Source of the DNA: Solimonas soli DSM 21787
GTDB lineage: Bacteria; Pseudomonadota; Gammaproteobacteria; Nevskiales; Nevskiaceae
NCBI RefSeq assembly: GCF_000474945.1
Contig: NZ_KI440836.1
Coordinates: 478,002 to 542,001, forward strand
Reading direction: 5' to 3'
DNA length: 64,000 bases
The first letter of the stretch is position 1. Every line of letters starts with the position of its first letter. Below, piece after piece: positions 7,585 to 16,374 of the stretch. Under the pieces are notes generated by a model. That model did not search any database, was not told the DNA's origin, and worked only from the letters and a program-made list of their open reading frames with translations. A program made the position numbers and the translations under genes.

Positions 7585-9903
7585 TCAGAGTGCCTCGAGC
7601 CTGGCGAAGCTGAGCATCAGCCACTTCGTGCCGGCATTCTTGAAGCGCACTTCGATGCGCGTGCGCTCGCCGTCGCCGTCGAAGGCCAGCACCGTGCCCT
7701 CGCCGAATTTCTCGTGCCGCACCGACTGGCCGAGACGCAGGCCGGCCGGGCCTTCGCTCTTGCCCATCATGCTCGGTGAAACCGGCTGCCGCGTTAACGG
7801 CGGCTCGTGGCGCGCGCCGTAGGCGCCGCGTCGCTCGTTCACGTCGCCGCGATCCCAGCCGCCGCCGGAGAAGCCGGCGCTGTGCTCGCGGCCGTAGGCG
7901 CTGCGCGGCGCGAACGCGGGACGTGTGAGGCTGGCGCGCGGCCGCGTCTCGACGATGACCTCGGGCGGAATCTCGCGCAGGAACATCGACGGCGCGTTGT
8001 TCTGCTCGACGCCGTGCATGCGCCGCATCTCGGCGTAGCTCATGTACAGCTGCTTGCGCGCGCGCGTGATGCCGACGTAGCAGAGCCGGCGTTCCTCCTC
8101 GAGATTGCCTTCGCCGGCCGAGCGCGCATGCGGGAACAGGCCGTTCTCCATGCCGACCATGAACACCACCGGAAACTCGAGGCCCTTGGCGGCGTGCAGG
8201 GTCATCAGCTGCACGCAGTCCTCGCCGGGGCCGGCCTGCGCTTCGCCGGCTTCGAGCGCGGCATGCGTGAGAAATTCCGTCAGCGGATCGGCACGCGGCG
8301 ACTCGTTCTCGTCGGGCGGCTCGTTCGTGACGCGGGGTTCGAAGCTGCGCGTCGCGCTGATCAGCTCATCGAGGTTTTCGAGACGCGCTTCGGCCTGCTC
8401 GCCCTTTTCCTTGCGATAGTGCTCGCGCAGTCCGCTGCGCTCGATGACGCGCTCGGTCGCGCGCGACAGCGCGACGGCCTTGGTCTCGCTGGCCAGCGAT
8501 TCGATCAGGCCGGTGAACTGCTGCAGCGCCGCCGCCGAGCGACCGAGCGGGCCGGCGCCCTGCGTCGCCGCCGTCCACAGCGAGACGTCCTTGTCGCGCG
8601 CGAGCTGGCGCAGCTTCTCGACGCTGGTCGCGCCGATGCCGCGCGGCGGCGTGTTGACGGCGCGCTCGAAGCTCGTGTCGTCGTGGCGGTTGTGCAGCAG
8701 GCGCAGATAGGCGAGCGCGTCCTTGATTTCCTGGCGCTCGAAGAAGCGCAGGCCGCCGTAGATGCGGTACGGCAGGCGCGCACGGATCAGCGCTTCCTCG
8801 AGCACGCGCGACTGCGCGCCCATGCGGTACAGCACGGCGATCTCGGACAGCGCACAGCGCCCGTCGAGATGTTCCTTGATGCGGGCGACGACGAAATCGG
8901 CCTCGTCGTACTCGTTGAAGGCGGCGTAGAGCTGGATCGGCTCGCCGTCGCTGCCGTCGGTCCACAGTTCCTTGCCCAGGCGGCCGGCGTTCTTGGCGAT
9001 CAAGCCGTTGGCGGCGGCGAGGATGTTGCCGGTCGAGCGGTAATTCTGTTCCAGGCGCACGACTTCCAGACCGCGGAAGTCCTGCGCGAGCCTGAGCATG
9101 TTGTCGACGCGCGCGCCGCGCCAGGAATAGATGCTCTGGTCGTCGTCGCCGACCGCGAACAGCACGCCGTCGCGGCCGGCGATGACGCGCAGCCAGTCGT
9201 ACTGCAGCTTGTTGGTGTCCTGGAACTCGTCGACGAGGATGTGGCGGAAACGGCGGCGGTAATGCGCCTGGATGTCGGCGTGATCGCGCGTCAGCTCGTA
9301 GGCGCGCAGCAGCAGCTCGGCGAAGTCGACGACACCCTGGCGGTCGCACTGCGCCTGGTAGGCACTGTAGATGCGCACGAACTGGCGCTGCGTGTAGTCG
9401 CCCTCGTCGGCGAAGTGCTGCGGCCGCCGCGCTTCCTCCTTCTGCGCGCTGATCCAGCCGGCAACGGTCTTCGCCGGCCACTGGTCGTCGGGCAGTTCCA
9501 GGTTCTTGATGATGCGCTTGACGAGTCGCACCTGGTCGTCGGCATCGAGGATCTGGAAGTTCTGCGGCAGCCCGGCCTCCTTCCAGTGCATGCGCAGCAT
9601 GCGATGCGCGACGCCATGGAAGGTGCCGACCCACATCGCGCGGATCGGCACGTCGACCAGCTGCTCGATGCGCGCGCGCATCTCGGCCGCCGCCTTGTTG
9701 GTGAACGTCACCGCGAGGATCGACATCGGCGACACGCCCTCGGCGGCGATCAGCCAGGCGACGCGGTGCGTCAGCACCCGCGTCTTGCCCGAGCCCGCGC
9801 CGGCCAGCACGAGGCGGTGTTCCGGCGGCGCGGTGACCGCTTCGCGCTGCGCGGGATTCAGGGAGGCGACGAGGGGAGAGAGATTGGACGACAGCTCAAG
9901 CAT
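7585..9903 (-). CDS. uvrD: DNA helicase II, UvrD/PcrA family
   Basis: A 772-aa superfamily 1A 3'-5' helicase for nucleotide excision and mismatch repair. Motif I (Walker A) is AGAGSGKT at residues 34-41; motif Ia is FTNKAAAEM; motif II is VDEFQDTN near residue 223; motif III is GDDDQSIYSWRGA; motif IV is LEQNYRST; motif V is LMTLHAAKGLEFPVVF; motif VI is YVGITRARK. The C-terminus ends in a Tudor-like domain (VRHEKFGEGTVLAF), the module that contacts RNA polymerase. It is about 50 residues longer than the E. coli protein, mainly in the Gly/Arg-rich linker before that domain. Start ATG at 9903. Confidence 0.97.
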   Translation of the reverse strand: MLELSSNLSPLVASLNPAQREAVTAPPEHRLVLAGAGSGKTRVLTHRVAWLIAAEGVSPMSILAVTFTNKAAAEMRARIEQLVDVPIRAMWVGTFHGVAHRMLRMHWKEAGLPQNFQILDADDQVRLVKRIIKNLELPDDQWPAKTVAGWISAQKEEARRPQHFADEGDYTQRQFVRIYSAYQAQCDRQGVVDFAELLLRAYELTRDHADIQAHYRRRFRHILVDEFQDTNKLQYDWLRVIAGRDGVLFAVGDDDQSIYSWRGARVDNMLRLAQDFRGLEVVRLEQNYRSTGNILAAANGLIAKNAGRLGKELWTDGSDGEPIQLYAAFNEYDEADFVVARIKEHLDGRCALSEIAVLYRMGAQSRVLEEALIRARLPYRIYGGLRFFERQEIKDALAYLRLLHNRHDDTSFERAVNTPPRGIGATSVEKLRQLARDKDVSLWTAATQGAGPLGRSAAALQQFTGLIESLASETKAVALSRATERVIERSGLREHYRKEKGEQAEARLENLDELISATRSFEPRVTNEPPDENESPRADPLTEFLTHAALEAGEAQAGPGEDCVQLMTLHAAKGLEFPVVFMVGMENGLFPHARSAGEGNLEEERRLCYVGITRARKQLYMSYAEMRRMHGVEQNNAPSMFLREIPPEVIVETRPRASLTRPAFAPRSAYGREHSAGFSGGGWDRGDVNERRGAYGARHEPPLTRQPVSPSMMGKSEGPAGLRLGQSVRHEKFGEGTVLAFDGDGERTRIEVRFKNAGTKWLMLSFARLEAL

Positions 9904-9953
9904 GCTGCATTGTACCGGCCGCGGCCCATCGCGCCGTAACGGGACTTTCGCAC

Positions 9954-10616
9954 GTGCATCGCCGAGCCTTTCTCGCCTCCATCGCCACGCTGTTCACCGC
10001 CGCCTGCGCCGAGGATTCCGGATTCGGTCTCGCCTTCCGCGCGCTCGGCAGCGACAGCGACCGCTACACGGTGACGCCGGAGCGCATCGCCGCGATTCCG
10101 TATTCGACGATGGGCTTCTGGACCGGCAACGGCGTGCAGAAGATTGTCGTGATGGAAACGCTGGAGCCGCCGTATCGCGCCACCTGGCGCGCCGACGACC
10201 GCATGCTGGTGGTGACCGACAACGGCCTGGTCACGCAGACCAGCGGCATGCTGCGCGACCTGCGCCGCTACGCCTACGACGACGTGCCGGTGCTGACGAT
10301 CGAGCTGATCAGGCAGCTCGACGGCCGCAGCCTGAAGGGCCGGATCGACGTCTCCGCCCCGGACCAGGCGGGCCTGCCGTTCGAGGCGACGTTCAAGGTC
10401 GGCGCGCCGCAGCGCATCACCATTCTCGGCGCGGAGCAGGTGGTGATTCCGGTCACCGAGCAACTCCGGCTGCCGCACCAGCGCTGGAAGACCGAGAACC
10501 GCTACTGGTTCCGCGAGCGCGACGGCCTGGTGATCAAGGGCGAGCGCGGTTTCCATCCCGATCTGCCGCCGCTGCAATGGGAGCGCTACATCCGGCCGGC
10601 GGCCACCGCGGCCTGA
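9954..10616 (+). CDS. yjbF: YjbF/GfcB-family lipoprotein (exopolysaccharide)
   Basis: A 220-aa protein from a GTG start. The N-terminus MHRRAFLASIATLFTAACAE is a lipoprotein signal with a TAAC lipobox, so it should be outer-membrane or periplasmic. The body matches the YjbF/GfcB group: IAAIPYSTMGFWTGNG, DDRMLVVTDNGLVTQTSGM, TENRYWFRERDGLVIKGERGF and QWERYIRP near the end. In E. coli, yjbEFGH and gfcBCD support exopolysaccharide or group 4 capsule formation. Here a YjbE-like gene lies downstream on the other strand and a YjbH gene follows on the same strand, but no YjbG/GfcC gene was found. A terminator follows at 10652-10678. Confidence 0.85.
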   Translation: MHRRAFLASIATLFTAACAEDSGFGLAFRALGSDSDRYTVTPERIAAIPYSTMGFWTGNGVQKIVVMETLEPPYRATWRADDRMLVVTDNGLVTQTSGMLRDLRRYAYDDVPVLTIELIRQLDGRSLKGRIDVSAPDQAGLPFEATFKVGAPQRITILGAEQVVIPVTEQLRLPHQRWKTENRYWFRERDGLVIKGERGFHPDLPPLQWERYIRPAATAA

Positions 10617-10651
10617 ACCGTTCGGCGCGCCTGCCGCCGCGCAGCAACGAA

Positions 10652-10678
10652 AAGGCCGCCCGAAGGCGGCCTTTTTTG
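10652..10678. terminator. Bidirectional intrinsic terminator
   Basis: Stem AAGGCCGCC / GGCGGCCTT with a 4-base CGAA loop, followed by a run of T and preceded by a run of A. It can terminate the yjbF transcript from the left and the yjbE-like transcript from the right, and so insulates the convergent genes. Confidence 0.9.
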
Positions 10679-10697
10679 CTTGAAGCCAGCGGACCCG

Positions 10698-10925
10698 TTA
10701 CGGCGTGGTCGACGTCGTCGCGGTGGTCGGCGTGTTGTCGTCGTCGGCGGCGACCAGGGCGGTGATGGTGCCGGTCGTCAGCAGCGTGACGAGGACCGAG
10801 CGCAGCACGGCGGCGCCCGCATTGGCACCGGCACCGGCACCGGCCGGCGTGCCCTCTTCGGCGGCGGCGGCAGCCTGTGCGGCGACGATCAGAGCAGCAC
10901 CAACGAAAGCGGCTATACGGTTCAT
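10698..10925 (-). CDS. Small exported YjbE-like protein
   Basis: A 75-aa protein with a signal peptide (MNRIAAFVGAALIVAAQAAAAAEE), a Gly/Ala-rich middle, a hydrophobic stretch (SVLVTLLTTGTITALVAA) and a Thr-rich tail (DDDNTPTTATTSTTP). Signal peptide, Ala/Gly-rich centre and Asp-then-Thr-rich tail resemble E. coli YjbE, the small first gene of yjbEFGH. In E. coli it is co-directional with yjbF; here it is on the opposite strand between yjbF and yjbH. Similarity is by composition and layout rather than strong motifs. The start has an upstream GGGGAT. Confidence 0.6.
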   Translation of the reverse strand: MNRIAAFVGAALIVAAQAAAAAEEGTPAGAGAGANAGAAVLRSVLVTLLTTGTITALVAADDDNTPTTATTSTTP

Positions 10926-11209
10926 GACGAAATCCCCTGAGAATCCATGAGCGCGGGAGTGGGTTTGGGTTCGAGTATATCGGCACGGCGGTATTTGGCA
11001 AGTCCGGCGCTAATGCCGCGGCTTTATCCGACGCCGAAGTACGCCTCAACGTGCGGGAAAACATCGGGTAGCATGCGGACTCCTGCCCGCTTGCCTGCGC
11101 GCTTTCACGGCCGAAGCCCGAGCCCTCGGGTTCCGGCGGACCGGGGTCGCGCCCGCGAGGCGGTCGTTAAGATGCAGCCCGGCCCGCACGCCCACATAAG
11201 GACGACGCC

Positions 11210-13423
11210 TTGTCACCTCTGCGCCGCACGATGAAGCATGACCAAGCCGCTCTTCGCCCGGCGCCCGGCATGGCCGTCCTGCTCCTGCTGGCCAGCGGCG
11301 GCGCGCAGGCGGCGGCCTTCGACGCTTTCAACGACTACGGCGGTGTCGGCCTGCTGCAGACGCCGACGGCGCGCGTGTCGGATCCCGGCGAGTTCGCGGT
11401 CGGCGTGCAGACGCTCCATCCCTACAACCAGCTGCAGTTTACCGCCCAGCCGTTCCGCCGCATCGAGACGACGTTCCGCTATTCGGAAATCACCAATCGC
11501 CTGTACGGACCGGAGGATTTCAGCGGCCACCAGAGCTACAAGGACCGCTCCTTCGACGTGAAGCTGCTGCTGCTCGACGAGAGCCAATACCTGCCCGCGG
11601 TCGCGCTCGGCGTCCGCGACCTTGGCGGCACCGGCATCTTTTCCAGCGAATATCTCGTCGCGAATTACCGCTGCTACGACTTCGATTTCAGCCTGGGTCT
11701 CGGCTGGGGTCGTCTCGGCGCGCGTGGCGGCATCCGCAATCCATTTGCGGCGATTTCGGATCACTTCGAGGATCGTCCCGAGCGTTCAGAGTCCGGTTCG
11801 ACCGGCGGCAACCGCCTGTTCCGCGGCAAGGAGATCGGCCTGTTCGGCGGCGTGCGCTGGCAGACGCCGCTGCCGTCGCTGTCGCTGACCGTGGAAGTCG
11901 ACGGCAATGACTACAAGCACGAATTCATGGACAACAACCAGGACGTCGCCTCGCCGGTGAACGTCGGGCTGTCCTGGCGTCCGAACCGCTACATCGATAC
12001 GACGCTCGCCTACGAGCGCGGCAACACGGTCGCGGCACGCATCAGCCTGCGCACCAATTTCAACGAATGGCGCGGTGCGCCGAAATTCCTCGATCCGCCG
12101 CGGCCGACGCCGTCCGCCGCGGCGCCGACCCTGCCGGATGCCAGCGCGACGCCGGTCGCGCCGGCCGGGCCGGTGCGCGAGTCCGCGCCGACCCCGCCGA
12201 TCTCGAGCGCCAGGCCATCGCCGGTCGCCGGCCTCGAGCCGGCGCTGCGCAAGGCGCTGTCGGCGCAGGGCATCACCTTGCAGGCGCTGCGCATCGACGA
12301 CGGCCGGCTGACGGTCTGGTACACCCAGACCCGCTATCGCAAGACCGCCGAGACGCTCGGTCGCGTGGCGCGCACGCTCGCCGACACCGCGCCGGCCGAC
12401 GTCACCGACTTCACCCTGAGCGAGCTGCGCTACGGTTTCGAGAGCTACCGCGTGACGCTCGCGCGCGGCGACGCCGACGGGCTGCTGCGCGGCCAGATCG
12501 CGCCCGAGGCACTGCAGGACCGCGTCGCGATCACCGCGCCGGCGGGTGACACGCGCTGGGATGAGGACCGCGTTCACCGCTATCCGGATTTCAGCTGGGA
12601 GACCGGGCCGGCGCTGCGCCAGAGCATCGGCGGGCCGGACAAGTTCTATTTCTATCAGCTGTGGTGGCGGCTCGGCGGCACGCTCAACCTGACGCCGCAC
12701 TGGAATCTCTCCGCGCAGGTCGGCGCCAATCTCTACAACAATTTCGACGAGCTGAAGCTCGAGTCGAACAGCGTGCTGCCGCATGTGCGCAGCGACATCG
12801 CCAAGTATCTCAAGCAGGGCGAGGACAACATCGTCCGTCTCGAGACCAATACCTTCTTCCCGCTCGGCACGTCCTTGTACGGTCGCTTGTCGGGCGGCCT
12901 CTTCGAGGAAATGTATGGCGGCGTCGCCGGCGAGCTGCTCTATCGCCGCTTCCAGCAGCCCTGGGCGCTGAGCCTCGACGTCAATCACGTCTGGCAGCGC
13001 GACTACGACCAGCTGTTCGCGTTCCGCGACTACGACATCAGCACCGGCCATCTGACCGGCTACTACGAATACCGGCCCGCCGATCTGCTGGTGAAGCTCA
13101 GCTACGGCCGCTATCTGGCCGGCGACTGGGGCGCGACGCTCGACGTGGCGAAGTACTTCCGCAGCGGCGCCGCGGTCGGCTTCTTCGTGACCAAGACCAA
13201 TGTCTCGGCCGAGGACTTCGGCGAAGGCCAGTTCGACAAGGGCATCTACCTGGTCATTCCCTTCGACTTCTTCTCGGCGCGGTCCTCGCGCAGCAACATG
13301 ACCCTGAGCTTCCGGCCGCTGACGCGCGACGGCGGCCAGAAGGTGCGCGACGGCATGCCGCTGTACAACGCGACGACCACCGTGCCGGAGTTCAACGCCG
13401 GCAGCGCCCTGCCGATCTACTGA
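11210..13423 (+). CDS. yjbH: YjbH-family outer-membrane protein (DUF940)
   Basis: A 737-aa predicted outer-membrane beta-barrel for exopolysaccharide export or assembly. Signal peptide MAVLLLLASGGAQAAAFDA, then the family start NDYGGVGLLQTPTARVSDPGEFAVG, paired barrel blocks, a Pro/Ala-rich linker at about residues 285-340, and a C-terminal half with YQLWWRLGG, YEYRPADLLVKLSYGRYLAGDWGATLDVAKYF motifs cut here for length, and FDKGIYLVIPFDFF. The TTG at 11210 is preceded by AAGGA at a good distance; an alternative ATG lies at 11231. It shares its job with yjbF upstream. It converges on the M61 peptidase gene over a GC-rich hairpin. Confidence 0.88.
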   Translation: MSPLRRTMKHDQAALRPAPGMAVLLLLASGGAQAAAFDAFNDYGGVGLLQTPTARVSDPGEFAVGVQTLHPYNQLQFTAQPFRRIETTFRYSEITNRLYGPEDFSGHQSYKDRSFDVKLLLLDESQYLPAVALGVRDLGGTGIFSSEYLVANYRCYDFDFSLGLGWGRLGARGGIRNPFAAISDHFEDRPERSESGSTGGNRLFRGKEIGLFGGVRWQTPLPSLSLTVEVDGNDYKHEFMDNNQDVASPVNVGLSWRPNRYIDTTLAYERGNTVAARISLRTNFNEWRGAPKFLDPPRPTPSAAAPTLPDASATPVAPAGPVRESAPTPPISSARPSPVAGLEPALRKALSAQGITLQALRIDDGRLTVWYTQTRYRKTAETLGRVARTLADTAPADVTDFTLSELRYGFESYRVTLARGDADGLLRGQIAPEALQDRVAITAPAGDTRWDEDRVHRYPDFSWETGPALRQSIGGPDKFYFYQLWWRLGGTLNLTPHWNLSAQVGANLYNNFDELKLESNSVLPHVRSDIAKYLKQGEDNIVRLETNTFFPLGTSLYGRLSGGLFEEMYGGVAGELLYRRFQQPWALSLDVNHVWQRDYDQLFAFRDYDISTGHLTGYYEYRPADLLVKLSYGRYLAGDWGATLDVAKYFRSGAAVGFFVTKTNVSAEDFGEGQFDKGIYLVIPFDFFSARSSRSNMTLSFRPLTRDGGQKVRDGMPLYNATTTVPEFNAGSALPIY

Positions 13424-13431
13424 ATCGCCGC

Positions 13432-13463
13432 CCTCGCGCCGCCGCTACGAGCGCGGCGCGAGG
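13432..13463. terminator. GC-rich hairpin between convergent genes
   Basis: A perfect 11-bp inverted repeat, CCTCGCGCCGC / GCGGCGCGAGG with a 10-base loop, lies between the convergent yjbH and M61 peptidase genes and overlaps the last codons of the latter. No T-run follows, so factor-independent termination is uncertain. Confidence 0.4.
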
Positions 13464-15385
13464 ATCGCGTCGAGCCGCGCCGGCGTGCCCTTGAGGCGCT
13501 GCAGGCCCGGGTAGCGCGGGCCGCCGCGATAGTCGAGCGTCGCCGTCCGGTAGTGATCGCCGTCGCGCACCAGCAGCTCGAGCGGCGCGGCGCCGGCTTT
13601 CGCGGTCGCGGCGACGGCATCCTTCAGTCCGTCGGCCTCGTAGGCGTCGCCGTTGACGGCGACGATCTGCGCGCCGACCGTCAGGCCGGCCTTGAACGCC
13701 GGGCCGTCCCAGATGACTTCGCTGATCTTGCCGTCCTTGGCGACGGCGACGAGGCCGAGCGAGAAGCTGAGGTCGACGCTCTTGCGCAGCTTCTCGGCGT
13801 GCCTGAAGTATTCGCTCGGCTGGTCGGTGTAGATCAGCTCGTAACCGCCGCGCTTCAGGCCGTCGAGCGGCGCGCCGGCGGCGTGCGCGTCGAGGCGCTG
13901 GCGCAGGAAGGCCGCCCAGTCGTAGGGCTGCACGGCGTTCAGCGCGGCGACCACGTCGTCGAAGCCGTAGGCCAGCGGCGCCATGCGGCCGTCGTCGACG
14001 CCGAAGAAGGCCTTCGCGAAATCGTCGAGCGATTTGCCGCCGCCGCTTTTCTCGCGGATCAGCGTGTCGACGTCGAGCCAGACCAGCTGGCCCTCCGAGT
14101 AGTAGTCCTCGCTGCGCTGCCAGCTGCGCCAGGGAACCGGCCGCCGCTGGGCGATGATCGGATCATGGGTGGTGTCCTGCAGCGCGCGCCATTGCCGTCC
14201 GGCGCGCTGCTCGTAGACGGCGGCGGTCAGGGCCAGCGCGTCGAGCGTCTGTTCGCGGCTCAGCAGGCCGGCGCGCGCCGCCAGCACGTAGCCCCAGTAC
14301 TGCGTCTGGCCCTCGTAGACCCAGAGCAGCGAATCGCGCATCGGCACGTTGAAGTTCGGCGTCCACAGATCGGCGGGGCGGCGGAACTTGCCGTTCCAGG
14401 AATGCGTGTACTCGTGCGCGAGCAGATCGCGGCCGGCCGAGCTTTTGTCCCAGTCGAGAAAGTATTTCGGCGCGACGCGGTTCTCGCTCGAGCGATGATG
14501 CTCGAGGCCGATGCCGCCGAGCTCGTCGCTGAGCGCGACGAGAAAATCGTAGTGATCGTAGTGCCGCGAGGCGAACAGCCGGTCGGCCTGCTGCACGAGC
14601 CTGCGATGCGCGCCGATCTGCGCCGCGCTCGCGTCGAGCAGGTCGGCGCGATCGGCGACGAGATTGAGGCGGATCGGCCGCTTCGCGCCCGGATCGAGGT
14701 CGATCTGCCGGAACCAGCGCCCGGCGAACATCGGCGAATCGACCAGCGTCTCGAAGGACACGGTCCTGAACGTCGCCGTGGCGCCGTCGCGCGTCGCGGT
14801 GTCGAGCGCCGTGCCGTAGTCCCAGCCGTCCGGCAGGCGCACGCTCGCCGCGACCGGAATGCGGCGCGCGTAATAGCCCGCCGGATACAGCGCCACGGCG
14901 TTCCACTGCAGGTTCAGCATCGCCGGCGTCATGACGACACGGCCCTGCGCCGGATCGGTCGGCGACACGAACTGGAAGTCGAGATCGAGCGCGTCGACGC
15001 CGGCCGGCACGTCGACGTGAAAGGCATAGACATTGACGACGTCGCGCGTCCATTCGAGCCGCTGGCCGCGGGCGCTGACGGTCAGGCCGGCGAGGCTGTC
15101 GATGCGGCCGGTCGGACCATGGTTGCCGGGCAGCCATTGCGGGTAGAGCAGCGTGACGCGCCGCCCGCCGTCCGGCGCAGGCGCGAGCGGAATCGTTTCG
15201 CGCACGCGGAACACGTGGCGCTCGAGATCGGTCGCGTCGACGGCGAGCGTCAGCGTGCCCGGATAGTCGACATCCTGCGGCTCGACGATCGCCGGCGGCG
15301 ACGGTGCCGGCTGCGGCAGGGACTCCTGGGCATGGGGTGCGGCGGCCAGCGCCAGCAGGGCGGCGGCGATCAGCGTTCGGTTCAC
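13445..15385 (-). CDS. M61-family (glycyl aminopeptidase-type) metallopeptidase with PDZ domain
   Basis: A 646-aa secreted peptidase with signal peptide ALLALAAAPHAQ. The N-terminal M61 domain contains YPQWLPGNHGPTG near residues 81-93. The catalytic block has GGIGLEHHRSS at 290-300 and the zinc motif HEYTHSW at 324-330 (His324, Glu325, His328), followed by LWVYEGQTQYWG carrying the third ligand Glu. A PDZ domain lies near residues 530-610 (LGLVAVAKDGKISEVIWDGP, AFKAGLTVGAQIVAVNGD). Probably periplasmic, cleaving N-terminal Gly/Ala. It is transcribed alone; no linked substrate gene is evident. Confidence 0.93.
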   Translation of the reverse strand: MNRTLIAAALLALAAAPHAQESLPQPAPSPPAIVEPQDVDYPGTLTLAVDATDLERHVFRVRETIPLAPAPDGGRRVTLLYPQWLPGNHGPTGRIDSLAGLTVSARGQRLEWTRDVVNVYAFHVDVPAGVDALDLDFQFVSPTDPAQGRVVMTPAMLNLQWNAVALYPAGYYARRIPVAASVRLPDGWDYGTALDTATRDGATATFRTVSFETLVDSPMFAGRWFRQIDLDPGAKRPIRLNLVADRADLLDASAAQIGAHRRLVQQADRLFASRHYDHYDFLVALSDELGGIGLEHHRSSENRVAPKYFLDWDKSSAGRDLLAHEYTHSWNGKFRRPADLWTPNFNVPMRDSLLWVYEGQTQYWGYVLAARAGLLSREQTLDALALTAAVYEQRAGRQWRALQDTTHDPIIAQRRPVPWRSWQRSEDYYSEGQLVWLDVDTLIREKSGGGKSLDDFAKAFFGVDDGRMAPLAYGFDDVVAALNAVQPYDWAAFLRQRLDAHAAGAPLDGLKRGGYELIYTDQPSEYFRHAEKLRKSVDLSFSLGLVAVAKDGKISEVIWDGPAFKAGLTVGAQIVAVNGDAYEADGLKDAVAATAKAGAAPLELLVRDGDHYRTATLDYRGGPRYPGLQRLKGTPARLDAILAPRS

Positions 15386-15486
15386 GGGCGTCGGACGTCG
15401 GGGGAGAAAGCGCCAACGCTACGCAAGCCGCCGGAGCGCTGTCTACGGTCCGGCGGCCGACTGGGTGATTTCCGGCGTCGGCGCGC

Positions 15487-16206
15487 TCAGTGCTTCTGCT
15501 TCCGGCGCGTGCGCAGGTTGATCATCTCGACCAGCGTCGAGAAGCCCATCGCGAAGTAGATGTAGCCCTTCGGCACGTGGAAGCCCATGCCTTCGCCGAC
15601 CAGCGCCATGCCGATCAGCACCAGGAACGACAGCGCCAGCACCTTGATCGTCGGGTGGCGCTCGACGAAGGCCGACACCGGGCCGGCGAAGAACATCATG
15701 ACGCCGATGGCGACGACGATCGCCGCGATCATCACCGGCACGTGGTCGGTCATGCCGACGGCGGTGATGACGGAGTCGAGCGAGAACACGATGTCGAGGA
15801 TCATGATCTGCACGATCACCGCCGCGAAGCCGGTCGCCGCCTTGCCGACCACGTGCTCGGCGTCGTGTTCGCCGCCTTCCACCGATTCGTGGATTTCCAG
15901 CGCGCTCTTGCCGAGCAGGAACAGGCCGCCGCCGATCAGGATGATGTCGCGGCCCGACACGCCCCAGTCGCCGAGGTGGAACAGCGGTGCCGTCAGCTTG
16001 GCCAGCCAGGCCAGCGACAGCAGCAGCAGGATGCGCGTGCCGCAGGCGCCCGCCAGGCCGATCACCCGCGCCCGCGCGCGCTGATGCTCCGGCAGCTTGT
16101 TCGCCATGATCGACAGGAAAATGATGTTGTCGATGCCGAGCACGATCTCCAGCGCGGCGAGCGTGAAGAGCGCGATCCAGAGTTCGGGTTCAAGCAGGGC
16201 GTGCAT
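15487..16206 (-). CDS. TerC-family integral membrane protein
   Basis: A 239-aa polytopic protein with about seven membrane helices. Family motifs are LEIVLGIDNIIFLSIMANKL near residues 19-38 and IMILDIVFSLDSVITAVGM near 133-151; the paired acidic residues within the membrane (GIDN and SLDS) are the proposed metal-binding sites. TerC/Alx proteins are linked to manganese efflux and metallation of exported proteins. Upstream lies a 127-nt nested palindrome that starts inside the end of the preceding BI-1 gene. It has no yybP-ykoY manganese riboswitch core, which often precedes such genes elsewhere. Confidence 0.93.
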   Translation of the reverse strand: MHALLEPELWIALFTLAALEIVLGIDNIIFLSIMANKLPEHQRARARVIGLAGACGTRILLLLSLAWLAKLTAPLFHLGDWGVSGRDIILIGGGLFLLGKSALEIHESVEGGEHDAEHVVGKAATGFAAVIVQIMILDIVFSLDSVITAVGMTDHVPVMIAAIVVAIGVMMFFAGPVSAFVERHPTIKVLALSFLVLIGMALVGEGMGFHVPKGYIYFAMGFSTLVEMINLRTRRKQKH

Positions 16207-16247
16207 GGAGAGATGTCAAAGAATGAAGAGCTGGGAAAGCTGGTGAT

Positions 16248-16374
16248 CTGAAGACGCGAAGCTGTCGTCGCGAGCAGGGCCGAGGTCACGTCTTCCGCGC
16301 ACAGCCGTGCTGATGCACGGCGAGCACGGAAGGCGTGAGATCGGCCCGCGCAGCAGACAGATTCGCGTCTTCAG
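16248..16374. repeat. 127-nt nested imperfect palindrome
   Basis: Outer arms CTGAAGACGCGAA (16248-16260) and TTCGCGTCTTCAG (16362-16374) match perfectly over 13 bp. Going inward there are further paired blocks: CTGTC/GACAG, GGGCCGA (16277-16283)/TCGGCCC (16341-16347), TCACG/CGTGA and CTTCCG/CGGAAG. The tip is CCGTGC, loop TGAT, GCACGG (16305-16320). The right arm overlaps the stop codon of the BI-1 gene, and the left end is 42 bases before terC. No T-run follows either side. It could be a structured leader of terC, a factor-dependent terminator, or the remains of a palindromic mobile unit. Confidence 0.75.

Noticed and set aside
7807..9939. Long plus-strand open frame opposite uvrD
   Set aside because: The predicted protein has no recognisable motif, and all helicase motifs are on the minus strand.
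16207..16370. A yybP-ykoY manganese riboswitch before terC
   Set aside because: The conserved core of that riboswitch is not present on the minus strand. The region is a long nested palindrome instead.
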